From: Amycolatopsis thermalba
Lineage (GTDB): Bacteria; Actinomycetota; Actinomycetes; Mycobacteriales; Pseudonocardiaceae
Assembly: GCF_003385215.1 (NCBI RefSeq)
Contig: NZ_PQHW01000065.1
Location: 1-39,333 of the forward strand
Length of the DNA: 39,333 nt
Direction of reading: 5' to 3'
In this document: positions 15,940-22,675 of the stretch, one piece after another
How the letters are laid out: the number at the start of each line of letters is the position of its first letter
Numbering within the stretch: the stretch's first letter is position 1
Translations under genes and position numbers: made by a program
The notes under the pieces: model-generated
The model's database searches: none
What the model was told of the DNA's origin: nothing
The model's input: only the letters and a program-made list of their open reading frames with translations

Positions 15940-16980
15940 CTACGCCTCGCGCGGCTGCCCCTGTTTCTGACACCGGTCAGTCTCGGGAAGCGCCGGGGTC
16001 AGCGGCCGGGGCATGTCCGTGATCCTGCGAATCCTGTCCCCGGTCATCCCGTAGTGGCTCAGGAACGCCTGGCGGAGCGTCTCCGCGGACCGGAACCCGC
16101 ACCGCCGTGCGATCGCGGCGAGCGACAGGTCGCTGCCGCGCGCCAGGTGGGCGGCGGCTTCGGTGCGCACCCGGCGAACCGCGCGAGCCGGCGTGACTCC
16201 CAGCTGGCTCGTGAAGAGACGGGTGAGGTGCCGGGTGCTGATCCCGGCGCGGGCCGCCAGCGCCGGTGGGCTGAGATCCGCCGGAAGGTGAGCGGCGACG
16301 TACCCCAGCAGGTCCCGGACGATCCGGCCGCCGGGCGGCGGGGCCAGGAACGTGCTGATCTGCGCCTGATCGGCCGGCCGGTGCAGGTAGGCGACCAGTT
16401 CCCGGGCGACCTCACGGGCCAGGGTCGGTCCGTGATCGTCCTCGATCAACGCCAGGGTGAGGTCCAGAGCGCTGGTGATCCCGGCGGAGGTGTAGACGTT
16501 GCCGTCGCGGACGTACAGCGGCGCCACGTCGACGGTGACGGCCGGGAACGCCGAGGCCATCAGATCTCCGTATTCCCAGTGCGTGGTGGCGCGGCGGCCG
16601 TCGAGCAAGCCCGCGGCCGCCAGCACGAAGGCGCCCGTGCAGACCGACGCGATCCGCCTGCAGCGCGGCGCCAGACGGCGCACCTGCGTCAGCAACCCAT
16701 CGTCGGCCATGGCGGTTTCCGTCCCCGGTCCCCCGACGACCAGCATCGTGTCGAGCCGCCCGGTGACCGCCGCCAGCAGCCGGGCCCCGGTCAGGCCGAT
16801 TCCGGAGGAACTGCGAACTTGCCGCCCGCGCGTCGTGGCGAGCTCGATCGCATACGGTGGCGCCGCGCCGCGGTTGTTCGCGATCTCGAACGCCGCGCTG
16901 GGGCAGGCGAGGTCGAGAATCTGCGCATCGTCGTAGGCGACCAGAAGCACGCGCCGGACCGCGCTGTCCTCGGCTGGCAC
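15940..16980 (-). CDS. GlxA-family (DJ-1/PfpI plus AraC) transcriptional regulator
   Basis: The 346-residue protein combines an N-terminal DJ-1/PfpI-like domain with a C-terminal AraC helix-turn-helix. The first part has VVGGPGTETA and the nucleophile-elbow motif ASVCTGAFVLAAAG, with Cys114. The AraC part has two helix-turn-helix units, including LAARAGISTRHLTRLF and LAAIARRCGFRSAETLRQAF. Such proteins regulate varied catabolic genes, and the ligand is unknown here. GTG 16980 has AGGGGG about 7 nt upstream. The kinase operon starts divergently 80 bp away, so it could be a target. The I36 gene lies 82 nt downstream on the same strand. Confidence 0.92.
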   Translation of the reverse strand: MPAEDSAVRRVLLVAYDDAQILDLACPSAAFEIANNRGAAPPYAIELATTRGRQVRSSSGIGLTGARLLAAVTGRLDTMLVVGGPGTETAMADDGLLTQVRRLAPRCRRIASVCTGAFVLAAAGLLDGRRATTHWEYGDLMASAFPAVTVDVAPLYVRDGNVYTSAGITSALDLTLALIEDDHGPTLAREVARELVAYLHRPADQAQISTFLAPPPGGRIVRDLLGYVAAHLPADLSPPALAARAGISTRHLTRLFTSQLGVTPARAVRRVRTEAAAHLARGSDLSLAAIARRCGFRSAETLRQAFLSHYGMTGDRIRRITDMPRPLTPALPETDRCQKQGQPREA

Positions 16981-17019
16981 GTCACACCCCCTTCGCGTCG
17001 TGGCGGACAGCCTGGGGTC

Positions 17020-17025
17020 AACCTA
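17020..17025 (-). promoter_or_regulatory. Possible -10 element of the GlxA-like gene
   Basis: TAGGTT on the minus strand would give a leader of roughly 33 nt that contains the AGGGGG ribosome site. It lies back to back with the kinase-operon promoter. Confidence 0.4.
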
Positions 17026-17047
17026 GCCACGCACCGGGGCCGTGTCG

Positions 17048-17053
17048 TAACCT
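17048..17053 (+). promoter_or_regulatory. -10 element, probable leaderless start of the kinase operon
   Basis: TAACCT ends 7 nt before GTG 17061. No clear ribosome site lies between them. It is the only promoter candidate for the three-gene kinase operon. Confidence 0.45.
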
Positions 17054-17060
17054 CCGGTGA

Positions 17061-18884
17061 GTGGGCTTCGAGGAAGAGCCCCCGGAACCCGCCGGGCTCG
17101 GGCCGGGTGAGCTGGTCGCCGGGCAGTACGAGGTCGACCGGTGCTTCGCCCGCGGCGCGTTCGGCTACGTCTACCTCGCCCGCGACCGGAACCTGCAGGG
17201 CAAGCAGGTGGTGCTCAAGGGCCTGACCCGCCCGCACGACACGGCCGCGATCAAGCTGGCCGTGCACGAGAGCCGCGTGCTCACCGCGCTCGAACACCCC
17301 AACATCGTCCGCATCGTCAACGTCGTCACCCACCGCGGCCTGCGGTACCTGGTGATGGACCACGTCGACGGGCCGTCGCTGCGGAGTGTGCGTGACGCGG
17401 GCGGGATGACGATCGCCGACGCGCTCGCGTGCGCCGTCGACGTGCTGGGCGCGCTGGCCTACCTGCACGGCAAGGGCCTGCTGTACTGCGACATGAAGCC
17501 GGACAACGTGATCCGCACGCGCCGCTCGGCCAAGCTGATCGACTTCGGCGCGATCCGCCGCACCGGCGACCGGGAGAGCCCGATCCTGGGCACCACGCCC
17601 TACCTGGTCGGCCACACCGAGATCCGCGAGCACGGGCTGACCGAGCGGGCCGACATCCACGCCGTCGGGGTCATGCTCGACGAGCTGGTCGAGTGCGGCG
17701 ACGGCGATCCGGGGGCGGAGTCGTTCCGCCGTCTGGTCGCCCGCGCGACCGCCGGCTACGACCGGCGCTTCGCCGACGTGCCGGAGATGCTGAACCAGGT
17801 GCGCGGGGTGCTGCGCGAGGTGCGCTGCCTGACCGACGGCAAGTCGCGGCCGGCGCGGTCGGCGGTGTTCGCCGAATCCGCGGCGCTGCTGGACGACGGG
17901 CTCAGCCTGGCCCCGCCGCTGACCACGTGGACCGGCGGCGGCAGCACCACCCTGGCCGGCGGGCGGCCCTCCCCGGCGGACGTGGCGACCGGCCTGCCCG
18001 TGCCGTTCCCCGATCCGGACGACCCGCGCACGCCGCTGCTGCACACCGTGCGCGCGCCGGACCCGCGGCGGCTGCTCACCAAGCTCGCGCGCGTCCCGGG
18101 ATCGGTGGAGGTGGACTTCCACCGGGCCCGCGCGCACCTGGAAGCAGGCAACCTGACCGCGGCGGGGCACTGCCTGCGGTCGGCGGAGCGGCAGCTGGGC
18201 TGGCGGGCGCACCACGACTGGCGCACCAGCTGGCACCGCGGCCTGCTGGCGCTGGCGGAGGACCGGTTGCGCGAGGCCGGGGAGCTGTTCGACGAGGTCT
18301 ACCGGGCCACCCCCGGCGAGCTCGCGCCGAAACTGGCGCTGGGGTTCTGCGCCGAGTACCTGTCGCGGCCGGACACCGCGGCCGCTTTCTACCAGGCGGT
18401 GTGGGCGTGCGACCGGTTGCAGGCCAGTGCGGCGTTCGGGCTGGCGCGCATCCGGCTGCGCGCCGGGGAGCGCGGCGCGGCGGTGGCGATCCTCGACGAG
18501 GTGCCGGAGATCTCGCTGCACCGGCACGGCGCCGCGGTGGCCGCGGTCCGGATCCTCGCCGGTCACCTGCCCGGCGGCGCGCACCCGTCGGCGAGCGACG
18601 TCGCGGCGGCCGCCGACCGGCTGCACACCTTGACGCTGGACAGCGAGGAGTCGTGGCAGCGCCTGGCGACCGCGGTGCAGGAGAGCGCTTTCTCCTTCGT
18701 GCTGGAGCACGGCGACGGCTCGCTGCCGCCCGGCCCGGTGCTGGGGAATCCGGTGTCGGAGAAGGGTTTGCGGGACCGGCTGGAACGGTCCTACCGCGAG
18801 CTGTCGCGGCAGGCCCGCACCGCGGACGAGCACGGTGTGCTGATCGACCGGGCCAACGGCGTGCGAGCGAGGTCCCTGTGGTGA
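17061..18884 (+). CDS. PknG-like Ser/Thr protein kinase lacking the rubredoxin domain
   Basis: The 607-residue protein is a PknG-type cytosolic kinase. The glycine loop is FARGAFGYVYLA (29-40), the ATP lysine is K53 in QVVLKGL, and the alpha-C Glu is E70. The catalytic loop YCDMKPDNV has D144, and DFG is at 161-163. YCD in place of HRD and the VVLKGL motif are PknG features. Residues after about 330 form a TPR-like C-terminal region (for example HRARAHLEAGNLTAAGHCL), also as in PknG. M. tuberculosis PknG has about 750 residues with an N-terminal rubredoxin domain of two CxxC pairs. Here the kinase domain begins almost at residue 20 and no CxxC is present. The stop overlaps the next start in GTGA. 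Confidence 0.9.
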   Translation: MGFEEEPPEPAGLGPGELVAGQYEVDRCFARGAFGYVYLARDRNLQGKQVVLKGLTRPHDTAAIKLAVHESRVLTALEHPNIVRIVNVVTHRGLRYLVMDHVDGPSLRSVRDAGGMTIADALACAVDVLGALAYLHGKGLLYCDMKPDNVIRTRRSAKLIDFGAIRRTGDRESPILGTTPYLVGHTEIREHGLTERADIHAVGVMLDELVECGDGDPGAESFRRLVARATAGYDRRFADVPEMLNQVRGVLREVRCLTDGKSRPARSAVFAESAALLDDGLSLAPPLTTWTGGGSTTLAGGRPSPADVATGLPVPFPDPDDPRTPLLHTVRAPDPRRLLTKLARVPGSVEVDFHRARAHLEAGNLTAAGHCLRSAERQLGWRAHHDWRTSWHRGLLALAEDRLREAGELFDEVYRATPGELAPKLALGFCAEYLSRPDTAAAFYQAVWACDRLQASAAFGLARIRLRAGERGAAVAILDEVPEISLHRHGAAVAAVRILAGHLPGGAHPSASDVAAAADRLHTLTLDSEESWQRLATAVQESAFSFVLEHGDGSLPPGPVLGNPVSEKGLRDRLERSYRELSRQARTADEHGVLIDRANGVRARSLW

Positions 18885-19969
18885 GCTCGACGACGCGGCG
18901 CACGCTGGTCCGGCTGCGGGTGGCCCTGCTGGTGACCACCCTGGCCGTGCTGGTCACCGGGTTCGCCACGGTGCGGGGCGTGCAGATGGCGGCGGAGACC
19001 GTGCGGGACCGGACGGCGCAGGCGGTGGTCGAGGTGGCGGCGGCCGAGTCGGCGCTGATCCGGGCGGACCGGGCGGCGGTGCGCAGCTTCACCTCCGGCG
19101 AGGTCCGCCTCGCCGGGGCCGGCACCGAGTACGCGACGCAGACCGCGCTGGCGAGCCAGAGCCTCACCCGCGTCGCCGAGCTGAACGAGGCCGGGGACGC
19201 GGGCAGCCAGATCCTGCGCCTGGTCGAGGGACTGCTCGCCGCCTACCGGGCCGCGGTCGCGCAGGCCGACGCGCACTACCGGCAGGGCGGCGGCGAGGTC
19301 GTCGGCACGGCGGACCTGTGGGACGCCTCCTCGCAGCTGCTGCACTCCCCCGACGGCGTGCTGGAGCAGCTCGGCGACCTGCGGTCGGTGCAGGAGCAGG
19401 CCCTGGCGCGGCAGCTGACCACCGGCTGGCTGCACCCGGCCACGCCCGCGCTGTGGGCGGTGCCGATCGCGGTGCTGCTCGCGCTGCTGTGCGTCACCCA
19501 GCTGTACCTGGGAAAGCGCTTCCAGCGGCTGGTGAACCCGCAGCTGCTGGCGGCCACGCTGCTGCTGCTCGGGTTGTGCGCCAGCATGATGTTCACCCTC
19601 GTCGCCGCGCACCGGCTGGACACCGCGCGAGACCGGCTGACCGAGGTGCTGGCCGGGTGGGACCGGCGGATGGCGCTGACCGACGCCGACGGCCAGGACA
19701 AGCTGATCCGCCTGGTCACCGCGCACTGCCGGGGCGGGGACTGCGGGCCGACGGTGGGCGCGGCGGGCCAGGTGCCGACGAGCGTGGCGGGCACCATTCC
19801 GGACGAGGCGACCACCGCGGCGGGCACCCGGGACGTCAGCGACCGGCTGGAGGCGGCCGCGGCGAGCAGCCAGTTGCCGCTGGTGGTGCCCGCGGTGACG
19901 CTGGCGATCGCCGTGCTCGCCGGGTGGGGGCTGCACGCCCGGCTCGACGAATACCGGTTCCGCTCATGA
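18881..19969 (+). CDS. Four-helix membrane protein in the position of GlnX
   Basis: The 362-residue protein has hydrophobic helices at about 13-30, 190-210, 222-242 and 333-350. Two hydrophilic segments (about 33-188 and 245-330) would lie on the same, probably outer, side. The second has a C283/C288 pair. The first is helical and Ala/Glu-rich, like sensor domains. In mycobacteria GlnX is a four-helix protein that relays a signal from the lipoprotein GlnH to PknG. Gene order, topology and coupling suggest the same role here, though I compared only layout and not sequence. GTG 18881 overlaps the kinase stop (GTGA); a GTG one codon earlier is also possible. It overlaps the next gene by ATGA. 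Confidence 0.8.
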   Translation: MSSTTRRTLVRLRVALLVTTLAVLVTGFATVRGVQMAAETVRDRTAQAVVEVAAAESALIRADRAAVRSFTSGEVRLAGAGTEYATQTALASQSLTRVAELNEAGDAGSQILRLVEGLLAAYRAAVAQADAHYRQGGGEVVGTADLWDASSQLLHSPDGVLEQLGDLRSVQEQALARQLTTGWLHPATPALWAVPIAVLLALLCVTQLYLGKRFQRLVNPQLLAATLLLLGLCASMMFTLVAAHRLDTARDRLTEVLAGWDRRMALTDADGQDKLIRLVTAHCRGGDCGPTVGAAGQVPTSVAGTIPDEATTAAGTRDVSDRLEAAAASSQLPLVVPAVTLAIAVLAGWGLHARLDEYRFRS

Positions 19970-21225
19970 GGGGCCTGGCCGGGGTGCTGATCCTGCTCGC
20001 CGCGTGCCTGACCGGCTGCGGCGCCGGGGCGGGCACGCGCACGATCACCGTGCTCGCGTCGTGGGCCGGCGCGGAGGGCGCAGCGTTCGAGCAGGTGCTG
20101 GCGGGGTTCACCGCGCAGACCGGGATCCGGGTGCACTACCAGGGCACGCGCGCGGTGTCGCAGGTGCTCGCCTCGGACGTGCAGAACGGCAACCCGCCGG
20201 ACATCGCGGTCGTGCCGAACCCGGGTGAGCTGGTCACCTACGTGCGCTCGCACAACCTGTACCCGCTGGACGACGTGCTCGGCGCGCCGCCGGCGGAGAT
20301 CTACGGTCCACAGTGGCTCCAGCTGCAGGTGGCCGGGCAGGCGCACCTGTACGGGATCGCGGTGAAGGTGGACCTGAAGAGCATCGTGTGGTTCAACCCG
20401 GCGCTGCACGGCCTGGCCCAGCCCGGCACCTGGGACGAGTTCGCGGCCGTGACCGGCGCGCGCCCGTGGTGCCTCGGGCTGAGCGCGCCACCGGTGTCCG
20501 GGTGGCCGGGCACCGACTGGGTGGAGGACGTCCTGCTGCACCAGTCCGGACCGGACGTCTACCGCCAGTGGGCGGCCGGGCAGCTGGCGTGGACCGCGCC
20601 CGCGGTGCGGCGCGCGTGGCAGACGTGGGGCGCGATGATGGCCGGCACCGTCGGGGACAACCCGGGCCGGGTGCTGCTGACCAACTTCGCCGGCGCCGGC
20701 AAGGGCATGCTGACCTCGCCGCAGAGCTGCGCCTACGAGCACAACGGCTCGTTCATGCTGGCGCGCTACCCGGACGCCGGACGTGAGCTGGACTTCGTGG
20801 CCGTCCCGCCGGCCGGGCCGGACGTGGCGCCGGGGACGTACGAGGTGTCGGCCGATTTGGCGGGGATGTTCACCGACACGCCGGCGTCGCGGGCGCTGAT
20901 CCGGTACCTGGCGACCCCGGCGGCGCAGGAGATCTGGCCGCGGGTCAGCGGAGGCAGCGCGTTCTCCGCGACCCGCTCGGTGGACCTGCGCGTCTACGAC
21001 GGCCACCCGGCGGCGCGCAAGATCGCCGAAACGCTGCGCTCCGGCGGCACCCTCTGCTTCGACGCCTCGGACCTGATGCCCGCGACGATGGCGAACGCCT
21101 TCTACCGCGCGACGCTGGAGTACCTCGACGACCCCGGCCGCCTGGAGACGCTGCTGGAGCAACTCGACCGGATCCGGCTGGGCGTCAGCCCGCAGGAGTG
21201 GCTGAGCGTCCCTTGTGGACGCTGA
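19966..21225 (+). CDS. Solute-binding lipoprotein, family 1 (sugar) type
   Basis: The 419-residue precursor has a lipoprotein signal with lipobox LTGC (Cys18), so it is anchored outside the membrane. The mature part starts with ITVLASWAGAEGAAFEQVL and FTAQTGIRVHYQGTR, and includes NPPDIAVVPNPGEL, the usual opening of family 1 extracellular solute-binding proteins (MalE-like, sugar or oligosaccharide binders). GlnH of mycobacteria is an amino-acid-type (family 3) binder, so this looks different. No ABC permease or ATPase is adjacent. The protein is translationally coupled (ATGA) to the membrane protein upstream. A receptor role for a sugar-like ligand is inferred. The ligand itself is unknown. 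Confidence 0.88.
   Translation: MRGLAGVLILLAACLTGCGAGAGTRTITVLASWAGAEGAAFEQVLAGFTAQTGIRVHYQGTRAVSQVLASDVQNGNPPDIAVVPNPGELVTYVRSHNLYPLDDVLGAPPAEIYGPQWLQLQVAGQAHLYGIAVKVDLKSIVWFNPALHGLAQPGTWDEFAAVTGARPWCLGLSAPPVSGWPGTDWVEDVLLHQSGPDVYRQWAAGQLAWTAPAVRRAWQTWGAMMAGTVGDNPGRVLLTNFAGAGKGMLTSPQSCAYEHNGSFMLARYPDAGRELDFVAVPPAGPDVAPGTYEVSADLAGMFTDTPASRALIRYLATPAAQEIWPRVSGGSAFSATRSVDLRVYDGHPAARKIAETLRSGGTLCFDASDLMPATMANAFYRATLEYLDDPGRLETLLEQLDRIRLGVSPQEWLSVPCGR
21205..21223 (+). terminator. Small hairpin over the end of the binding-protein gene
   Basis: AGCGTCC (21205-21211) and GGACGCT (21217-21223) pair over 7 bp with a CTTGT loop, overlapping the stop codon. It may contribute to termination before the convergent small genes. 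No other terminator is seen in 21226-21274. Confidence 0.4.
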
Positions 21226-21274
21226 GCGCCACGGCCTGCGACCTGAGGTGACGGAGTGCCGCCGTGCGGAGCCA

Positions 21275-21430
21275 TCAGTCCCGCTTCCGGCCGGCGGTCT
21301 TCCAGATCACCACCATGGCGATGAGCACCAGCACCACCAGTACCGCCACGATGAGGCCCTTCAGGAGGAAGTCGTGCAGCAGCTCACCCATGATGCCGTC
21401 GCCGTCGGCCAGGAGCAGTCCGCCGGTCAT
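21275..21430 (-). CDS. Small single-pass membrane protein, 51 residues
   Basis: A short minus-strand frame from ATG 21430 to TGA encodes a 51-residue peptide. It starts MTGGLLLADGDGIMGELLHD, continues with a long hydrophobic run (about residues 21-43) and ends in a basic KTAGRKRD tail. This is the layout of a type III/I small membrane protein with an inside-positive C-terminus. Its ATG overlaps the stop of the upstream small frame in an ATGA, and AAGGGG is about 9 nt upstream. No family is recognised. Third positions are mostly G or C, which fits real coding sequence. Confidence 0.6.
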   Translation of the reverse strand: MTGGLLLADGDGIMGELLHDFLLKGLIVAVLVVLVLIAMVVIWKTAGRKRD

Positions 21431-21666
21431 GTCCCCAGCCCCTTTCCCCGGCCGTGTCTCAGCGCCGGTGGTCGTTCGGGCGGTTCAGGTCGTCCAGGTG
21501 GTTGAGGACGCCCCTGGTGACGGCCCCCTTCCAGCCGCTTCCCCGGCGCCTGCCCTGTCCCGCCCGGCTTTCCACGTAAGCACGGGCCAGCGGTTCGACG
21601 TAACGCCGGGCGGAGCCGGCCGAAATCGGTGCCGCCCCGCTCGGCGAGATGAGCAAGAGCCCGCAT
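21427..21666 (-). CDS. Small hypothetical frame, reading frame uncertain
   Basis: ATG 21666 follows a strong GGAGGA ribosome site and opens a 79-residue frame (MRALAHLAERGGTDFGRLRP at the start) that ends in an ATGA overlap with the small membrane protein. Its later codons include TTA and many Pro/Arg/Gly, which is unusual. A second frame over the same DNA, ending at 21459, reads VEPLARAYVESRAG and WKGAVTRGVLNHLDDLNRP with better third-position GC. A frameshift near 21600 joining the two is possible, or only one is real. No family is recognised for either. Confidence 0.35.
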   Translation of the reverse strand: MRALAHLAERGGTDFGRLRPALRRTAGPCLRGKPGGTGQAPGKRLEGGRHQGRPQPPGRPEPPERPPALRHGRGKGLGT

Positions 21667-21789
21667 CGCGTCTCCTCCCGAAACGATCCGTGCACGATTC
21701 CCCTGACCTTCCGAAAGGTACGTTCCGGCCGGGGCGGAGGTGGACACACCGAGGGTGGAGATCGGGGTGGAGAAAGCGGGGACCGGGGC

Positions 21790-22000
21790 CAGAGCTGGTG
21801 GTCCAGACCGTAGCGGACGGCTTCGGCACGGTGCCGGACGCCGATCTTCGCGAACGCGTTGTTGATGTGGGTCTTCGCCGCCTCGCGTGCGGTCAGTCCG
21901 TCCGGCAGCGAGGGCTTCCCCCGGGGCCGGGCGTCCAACGCGGTCACCAGGCGTTCGGCGACCTTGGCGTCGAAGGTCGCCTGGCCGGCCCGACCGACGA
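21790..22000 (-). pseudogene. LuxR/NarL-type regulator remnant with a shortened helix-turn-helix
   Basis: One minus-strand frame reads LPDGLTARE directly followed by AAKTHINNAFAKIGVRHRAE and AVRYGLDHQLW. LTxRE and KTHINNAFAKIGVRxRAEAV are the two ends of the LuxR C-terminal DNA-binding domain. The roughly 20 residues normally between them (the second and third helices) are reduced to two or three. Upstream (AKVAERLVTALDARPRGKPS) resembles the linker after a receiver domain, but no receiver is visible to 22140. The frame then runs on through low-quality sequence. It is most simply a decayed regulator. A short functional protein is less likely. Confidence 0.6.
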
Positions 22001-22141
22001 GCCGGTGGGGGTGATGCCGTTGACGCCCGCGACGGCGTGCCGCGCGGCGACGAGGGCGGAGACGGTGGCCCGCTCGGCGACGGCGGCCGGGTGCAGGATC
22101 ACGACCGGGTGAACGCCGTTCGCCGCCGCGGGGAACGGGTT

Positions 22142-22546
22142 TCAGACCTTGGTGATCTCCGCGATGAACCCGTCCACGTCGACCAGGGCGCTCTCCGCGC
22201 CGAGCGGGACGAGCGCGTGGGTGGAGGCGATGAAGCGGGCCGCGCCCTCGCGGCTGAGCTCGACGACGGCGTACCCGTCCGGCGATTCCAGCTCGATGAG
22301 CAGCTGGTCCGGACCGGTCGGCAGGTCGGGCCGGATCCGCACGTCGCCCTCGCCCGCCGGTTCGCTGATCCCGGCGACGAGGAGGTCCCGCGCGAAGCAC
22401 CACTCGACCCAGCGGCCGCGGTCGGCCCGGAAAGCGAGGGTGATGGCGTAGGGATCGGCGGTGGTGTAGCTCCACCGCGAGAAGACCGGGATGTCGTAGC
22501 CGTCCAGGCTGACGAACTGGTGCTCCTCGACCGTTTCCGCGTGCAC
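22142..22546 (-). CDS. SsgA-like (SALP) sporulation/cell-division regulator
   Basis: The 134-residue protein matches the SsgA/SsgB family in length and motifs. These are IPVFSRWSYTTADPYAITLAF near residue 19, VEWCFARDLLVAGI near 47, GEGDVRIRPD near 64 and ESPDGYAVVELSRE near 86. In Streptomyces, SsgB with SsgA positions FtsZ at sporulation septa. In non-sporulating or fragmenting relatives the role is less clear. GTG 22546 has AGGAGG 5 nt upstream. It is a single gene facing away from YibE/F, with the LuxR remnant downstream on the same strand. Confidence 0.88.
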   Translation of the reverse strand: MHAETVEEHQFVSLDGYDIPVFSRWSYTTADPYAITLAFRADRGRWVEWCFARDLLVAGISEPAGEGDVRIRPDLPTGPDQLLIELESPDGYAVVELSREGAARFIASTHALVPLGAESALVDVDGFIAEITKV

Positions 22547-22675
22547 GATGGCCTCCTGTCCTCCCGCGGCTCTTCGCCAATAGGACGGATCCGGGGGGCC
22601 GTCGTTACGCGGTTTCGCGGAGGAATTTCACGACCCACCCGCTGGAGTGACGGCGGCGGGCGGGACGATGGACCG

